Assembly (NCBI RefSeq): GCF_019429525.1
Contig: NZ_JAHXZL010000009.1
Coordinates: forward strand, 124,001-188,000
DNA from: Sphingomonas folli
GTDB lineage: Bacteria > Pseudomonadota > Alphaproteobacteria > Sphingomonadales > Sphingomonadaceae
Direction of reading: 5' to 3'
Length of the DNA: 64,000 nucleotides
Numbering within the stretch: position 1 is the stretch's first letter; each line of letters starts with the position of its first letter. The notes under the pieces are model-generated. The model did no database searches, had not been told where the DNA came from, and saw nothing but the letters and a program-made list of their open reading frames with translations. The translations under genes were made by a program, and so were the position numbers. This document shows, piece by piece, positions 60,644-64,000 of this stretch.

Positions 60644-62116
60644 CTACCGCCCCAGCATCAGCGCCGCGGTCGCCTTCGCGCTGCCGACCACGCCCGGGAT
60701 GCCCGCCCCCGGGTGGGTCCCCGCGCCGACGAAATACAGGTTGGGGATCGAATCGTCACGGTTGTGGACGCGGAAGTACGCGCTCTGCGTCAGCACCGGT
60801 TCGAGCGAGAAGGCGCTGCCGAGATGCGCGTTGAGGTCGGCGGCGAAGTCGCTCGGCGCGTAGCTGAACTTCGTCACGATCCGGTCGTGGATGTCGGGGA
60901 TCAGCCGGCGCCCGATCTCGTCGAGGATGCGCTTCTCCAGGATCGGGCGCACCGTCTCCCAGTCGCCGGTATATTTGCCCATGTGCGGCACCGGCGCCAG
61001 CGCGTAGAAGGTCGAACAGCCCTCGGGCGCCAGGCTCGGGTCGGTGACCGTCGGGTGGTGGAGGTAGAGCGAGAAGTCCTCGCTCAGCACGCCGTGCTCG
61101 TAGATGTCGTCGAGCAGCCCCTTATAGCGCGGGCCGAACAGGATCATGTGGTGCGGGATGCCGGGCCAGCTGCCCTTGATCCCGAAATGCACCACGAACA
61201 AGGACGGCGAGTAGCGCTTGCGCCCGAGCCGCGCCGCGGTCCGCTTCGCCGCCCCGGAGCCGGGCAGCAGGTCCTTGTAGACGTGCATGATGTCGGCGTT
61301 GGCGGCGAGCATGTCGGTGGGCGTGCTCCACCCGCTCGCGGTCTCCACCGCGGTGACGCGGTCGCCCAAAGTCTCGATCCGGGTGACCGCGTCGTTCAGC
61401 CGCAGCGTGCCGCCGAGCCGCTCGAACAGCGCGACCATGCCCGCGATCAGCCGGTTGGTGCCGCCGCGCGCGAACCACACGCCGCCGTCGCGCTCCAGCT
61501 TGTGGATCAGCGCGTAGATCGCGCTGGTCGTCATCGGGTTGCCGCCGACCAGCAGGGTGTGGAACGACAGCGCCTGGCGCAGCCGCTCGTCGGCCACGAA
61601 CTTCGACACGATCGAGTAGACCGAGCGCCACGCCTGGTATTTCGCCAGCGCCGGCGCCGCCTTGATCATCGACGCGAAGTCGAGGAAGGCGACGTGGCCC
61701 AGCTTCTCATAACCCTCGCGATAGACGCCGGCGGAATAATCGAGGAAGCGCGCGTAGCCGGCCACGTCGGCGGGGTTGAGCTTGGCGATCTCGCCGTGCA
61801 GCACCGTGTCGTCGTTGGTATAGTCGAAGTTGGTGCCGTCGGGCCAGTTGAGCCGGTAGAAGGGCTGGACCGGCTCGAGCGCGACGTCGGTCGCCATGGT
61901 CTGGCCCGACAGGCCCCACAGCTCCTCGAGACAGGCGGGATCGGTGATCACGGTCGGGCCGGCATCGAAGGTGAAGCCGTCGCGCTGCCACACATAGGCG
62001 CGGCCGCCGGGCTTGTCGCGTGACTCGAGCACGATCGTCTCGATCCCGGCCGACTGCAGCCGGATCGCCAGCGCCAGCCCGCCGAAGCCGGCGCCGACCA
62101 CCACCGCGCGCGTCAT
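60644..62116 (-). CDS. crtI: Phytoene desaturase
   Basis: A 490-residue flavoprotein starts at the ATG overlapping the crtY stop (ATGA). The N-terminal GAGFGGLALAIRLQ (8-21) binds FAD, KPGGRAYVWQRDGFTFDAGP follows as the substrate-entry region, and the C-terminal GAGTHPGAGIPGVVGSAK is the carotene desaturase signature. It carries phytoene through four desaturations to lycopene. It forms a coupled pair with crtY upstream. Confidence 0.95.
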   Translation of the reverse strand: MTRAVVVGAGFGGLALAIRLQSAGIETIVLESRDKPGGRAYVWQRDGFTFDAGPTVITDPACLEELWGLSGQTMATDVALEPVQPFYRLNWPDGTNFDYTNDDTVLHGEIAKLNPADVAGYARFLDYSAGVYREGYEKLGHVAFLDFASMIKAAPALAKYQAWRSVYSIVSKFVADERLRQALSFHTLLVGGNPMTTSAIYALIHKLERDGGVWFARGGTNRLIAGMVALFERLGGTLRLNDAVTRIETLGDRVTAVETASGWSTPTDMLAANADIMHVYKDLLPGSGAAKRTAARLGRKRYSPSLFVVHFGIKGSWPGIPHHMILFGPRYKGLLDDIYEHGVLSEDFSLYLHHPTVTDPSLAPEGCSTFYALAPVPHMGKYTGDWETVRPILEKRILDEIGRRLIPDIHDRIVTKFSYAPSDFAADLNAHLGSAFSLEPVLTQSAYFRVHNRDDSIPNLYFVGAGTHPGAGIPGVVGSAKATAALMLGR

Positions 62117-63273
62117 GCCGCACCCCGCAGCGCGGCGATGGCGCGGCCGAGCGGCACCGGCGGCCGCCCGCTCAGCACGCGCGCCTTGTCGAGCGCGGTC
62201 GAGCGCGCCGCGTAGAAGCGCGCCACCAGCGGTGCGGGCAGGCGGTAGAAACGTTCCAGCACGCGGTAGCGCTGGTCGGGGTCGGCGGCCTTGAAGAGCA
62301 TGAGGTCGAGCATCCGATAGAAGCGCCGCGCCGCCCACAGCCGCGCCGCATAGGCATAGGTCAGGTCGTGGAGCGCCGCACCCGAGAAGTCGTGCTGCGC
62401 CGCGATCAGCTGCGCCAGCCGCACCGCGTCGGGCAGCGAATAGCCCGTGGTGGGATGGAACAGCCCTGCTCGAACGCCCGCCTTGGCCAGCTTGCTCCCG
62501 CCGCTCCGCCAATAGGTCTCGAAATCGCCGCCATAGACTACCGGCAGCACGCCCTGCTCGCGGTGGACGGTCTCGGTCACGCTCCAGCCCTTGGCGGCGG
62601 CATAGGCCTCGACTCGCGCCGTGACCGCGGCGACGTCGAGTGCGGGCGAGTCGCTGTAATAGGTGTCCTCCACGAGCAGCCGGTCGGCCGCGAAGGGCAG
62701 CAGGTAGACGAATCGATAGCCGTCCAGCTGCGCCACGGTGGAGTCCATCACCACCGGCCGCGCCACGCCGTGCGCGCCGGCGACGCGCAGCTCGTGGCCG
62801 ACGAACTTCTGCCAGCCGCAGTCGAGCGCCGCCAGGTCGCCCGCGCCGCGCGAGTCGATCACCCCGGCGGCGGTGAGCCGGTCGCCGTTGGCGAAGACCA
62901 CCGCGGTGGGGCTGCACGCCAGCACGCGCCGCCCGGTCATCAGCGCGCGGCGCGGCAGCGTGGCGCGCGCGTGCGAGTCGAGCCCGGCCGAGCGCACGGT
63001 ATAATAGGCCTGCGCGAGGTGGCGGGCGTGCGCGGGGAAGCGCACGTCGTAGCTCGGCCAGGCATGCGCCACGAGCGGCGCGATCAGGTGGCGGTCGCCG
63101 CGCGCGACGTCGCCGCCGAAGAAGGACCAGAGATGGTTGCCGCCGATCGCCTCGCCCGCCTCGATCAGCCGCACGTCGAGCAGGGGATGGCGCGCGTGCA
63201 CCGCGAGCGCGATCAGCGCCCCGGCCAGCCCGCCGCCGACGATCGCGAGGTCGCATCTGTGGGTCGCGGGCAT
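62113..63273 (-). CDS. crtY: Lycopene beta-cyclase
   Basis: A 386-residue protein with IVGGGLAGALIALA (12-25) as the FAD/NAD-binding motif, EAGEAIGGNHLWSFF as the CrtY signature and VLPVVYGGDFETYW near the C-terminus. It cyclises both ends of lycopene to beta-carotene, the base of the yellow carotenoids of sphingomonads. It is first in the crtY-crtI unit. Its promoter must lie in the 237-base gap up to the divergent peroxiredoxin gene, which contains a triple 14-base repeat. Confidence 0.94.
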   Translation of the reverse strand: MPATHRCDLAIVGGGLAGALIALAVHARHPLLDVRLIEAGEAIGGNHLWSFFGGDVARGDRHLIAPLVAHAWPSYDVRFPAHARHLAQAYYTVRSAGLDSHARATLPRRALMTGRRVLACSPTAVVFANGDRLTAAGVIDSRGAGDLAALDCGWQKFVGHELRVAGAHGVARPVVMDSTVAQLDGYRFVYLLPFAADRLLVEDTYYSDSPALDVAAVTARVEAYAAAKGWSVTETVHREQGVLPVVYGGDFETYWRSGGSKLAKAGVRAGLFHPTTGYSLPDAVRLAQLIAAQHDFSGAALHDLTYAYAARLWAARRFYRMLDLMLFKAADPDQRYRVLERFYRLPAPLVARFYAARSTALDKARVLSGRPPVPLGRAIAALRGAA

Positions 63274-63420
63274 GGTCCGGCGCTAACCTATCGCAGCCGC
63301 GCGGGGAAGCCCGGCGCGGTGGCGGTGACGCGCGACGGGGACGGAAGCACGCCCCTCCGCCGTCCTCCCGGCTCACGCCCGGCACGGCGATCGTCGGGGG
63401 AGAGCCGCACCGCCGCCCCA

Positions 63421-63462
63421 CCCCTGTCCTAGCGCCCCTGTCCTACCGCCCCTGTCCTACCG
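63421..63462. repeat. Three tandem 14-base repeats
   Basis: CCCCTGTCCTAGCG is followed by two exact copies of CCCCTGTCCTACCG (63421-63434, 63435-63448, 63449-63462) and then a partial CCCCT. The array lies 148 bases before crtY and 49 bases before the peroxiredoxin start, in the shared promoter region, so copy number could affect spacing of regulatory sites. Confidence 0.85.
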
Positions 63463-63510
63463 CCCCTCGCCGCGCTACAAGACGCGCCTCACCTGCTGGA
63501 GCCGACCGCC

Positions 63511-64000
63511 ATGCGCCGCGCCGTCATCACCGCCGTCACCGTCGCCCTCACCGCCGCGCTCGCCGTCCCGGCCGCGGCGACGCTCAAACCCGGTGCCACC
63601 GCGCCGGACTTCGCGACCCGCGGCGCGGTCGCGGGCAAGGTCGTGCCGATCAGCCTGCACGAGCAGCTCCGCCGCGGCCCGGTGGTGCTGTATTTCTTCC
63701 CCGCCGCCTTCACCTCGGGCTGCAACGCCGAGGCGCGCGCCTTCGCCGAGAAGGTCGACGCCTTCCGCGCCGCGGGGGCGACCGTGATCGGCATGTCCGC
63801 CGACAATGTCGAGGACCTGCAGCGCTTCTCGTCGAGCGAGTGCGCGGGCAAGTTCGCGGTCGCCAGCGCCGGCCCCAAGGTGGTGGCGGGCTATGACGTC
63901 GCGCTCGGCCGCGCGGTGAAGGGCAAGAGCGTCACCAGCCGTACCAGCTACGTGATCGGTCGCGACGGCAAAGTGGTGTTCGTCCACGACGACATGAACC
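63511..64000 (+). CDS. Secreted peroxiredoxin (3' end cut by window edge)
   Basis: The ATG at 63511 starts a protein of at least 163 residues that runs off the window. A signal peptide (about 1-23) leads into a thioredoxin-fold peroxiredoxin: LKPGATAPDF, VVLYFFPAAFTSGCNAEA with peroxidatic Cys71, and SSECAGKF with a possible resolving Cys111. The proximal TxxC appears as TSGC. Periplasmic peroxiredoxins detoxify peroxides. It is divergent from crtY; shared control with carotenoid synthesis under oxidative stress is a plausible inference. Confidence 0.88.
   Translation, partial: MRRAVITAVTVALTAALAVPAAATLKPGATAPDFATRGAVAGKVVPISLHEQLRRGPVVLYFFPAAFTSGCNAEARAFAEKVDAFRAAGATVIGMSADNVEDLQRFSSSECAGKFAVASAGPKVVAGYDVALGRAVKGKSVTSRTSYVIGRDGKVVFVHDDMN

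Noticed and set aside
60352..60834. 160-codon frame beginning in the gap before crtI
   Set aside because: It runs into crtI on the opposite strand, has no ribosome site and a low-complexity translation; the gap is better read as 3'-end sequence.
63421..63475. CRISPR array
   Set aside because: The repeats are 14 bases, directly adjacent without spacers, and no cas genes are present; it is a simple tandem repeat.

Overview
The window is a 64 kb, strongly GC-rich, densely packed chromosomal segment from an alphaproteobacterium, most likely a Sphingomonas-like member of the Sphingomonadaceae. Four things point there: the hemE / ppsR-maf-aroE-coaE-dnaQ gene order that flanks the origin in Caulobacter-type genomes, a crtY-crtI-crtB carotenoid set, translational coupling through GTGA/ATGA overlaps, and palindromic intergenic repeats of the kind seen in sphingomonads. 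No insertion sequence, phage, plasmid module, rRNA or CRISPR array was seen. The only tRNA is tRNA-Leu(GAG).

Layout. 1-2.5 kb: an srsABC-like phenolic-lipid operon (type III polyketide synthase, methyltransferase, FAD enzyme cut by the window edge). 2.6-6.6 kb: tRNA-Leu, an MJ0042 zinc-ribbon membrane protein, and the ftsE-ftsX-ydcF-plsC operon. 6.6-12.3 kb: the helicase and exonuclease of the ligase-associated DNA-damage module, without the ligase or PdeM, then a secreted S10 carboxypeptidase. 12.4-22.7 kb: ftsK, a UbiH-type monooxygenase, then a leftward run ribA, xthA, candidate sRNA, lolA, terC, rho, hemJ, hemE. 22.73-23.05 kb: the probable chromosomal origin oriC. 23.05-29.3 kb: a rightward run ppsR, maf, aroE, coaE, dnaQ, hpf, ptsN, a hotdog thioesterase, DUF1491 and a SleB-type cell wall hydrolase. 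The strand switch at 22.7-23.0 kb puts genes on both sides on the leading strand.

29.5-38.7 kb (all minus strand): M20 peptidase, two-lobed aspartic protease, HerA-type ATPase, a TIGR02186/TSUP pair, a reduced NfrA/NfrB-like pair and bamE. 38.9-47.8 kb: a cytochrome bc1 chaperone, YceD, an S41 protease, small lipoproteins, an M23 peptidase, an SUV3-like helicase coupled to an S4 protein, 7Fe ferredoxin and glutaminyl cyclase. 48-53 kb: a second TSUP permease, wecB and a gnd / Cof / phosphomannomutase run, i.e. sugar-nucleotide and pentose-phosphate metabolism. 53.2-57.7 kb: an inositol-monophosphatase-family enzyme, PmbA/TldD, a coiled-coil lipoprotein, an L,D-transpeptidase and a Rap1a/Tai-like protein. 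57.8-64 kb: crtB, LOG, small genes, crtI-crtY and a truncated secreted peroxiredoxin.

Functionally the region is mostly housekeeping: origin, division and envelope assembly, tetrapyrrole, shikimate, riboflavin and CoA synthesis. Accessory parts are phenolic lipid, carotenoid and probable exopolysaccharide functions. The observations most worth checking are oriC, a candidate small RNA between lolA and xthA, the minimal NfrAB pair with WecB nearby, the degenerate RibB-like half of RibA, and the transpeptidase/Rap1a pair. All calls come from reading the sequence; no database search was possible.
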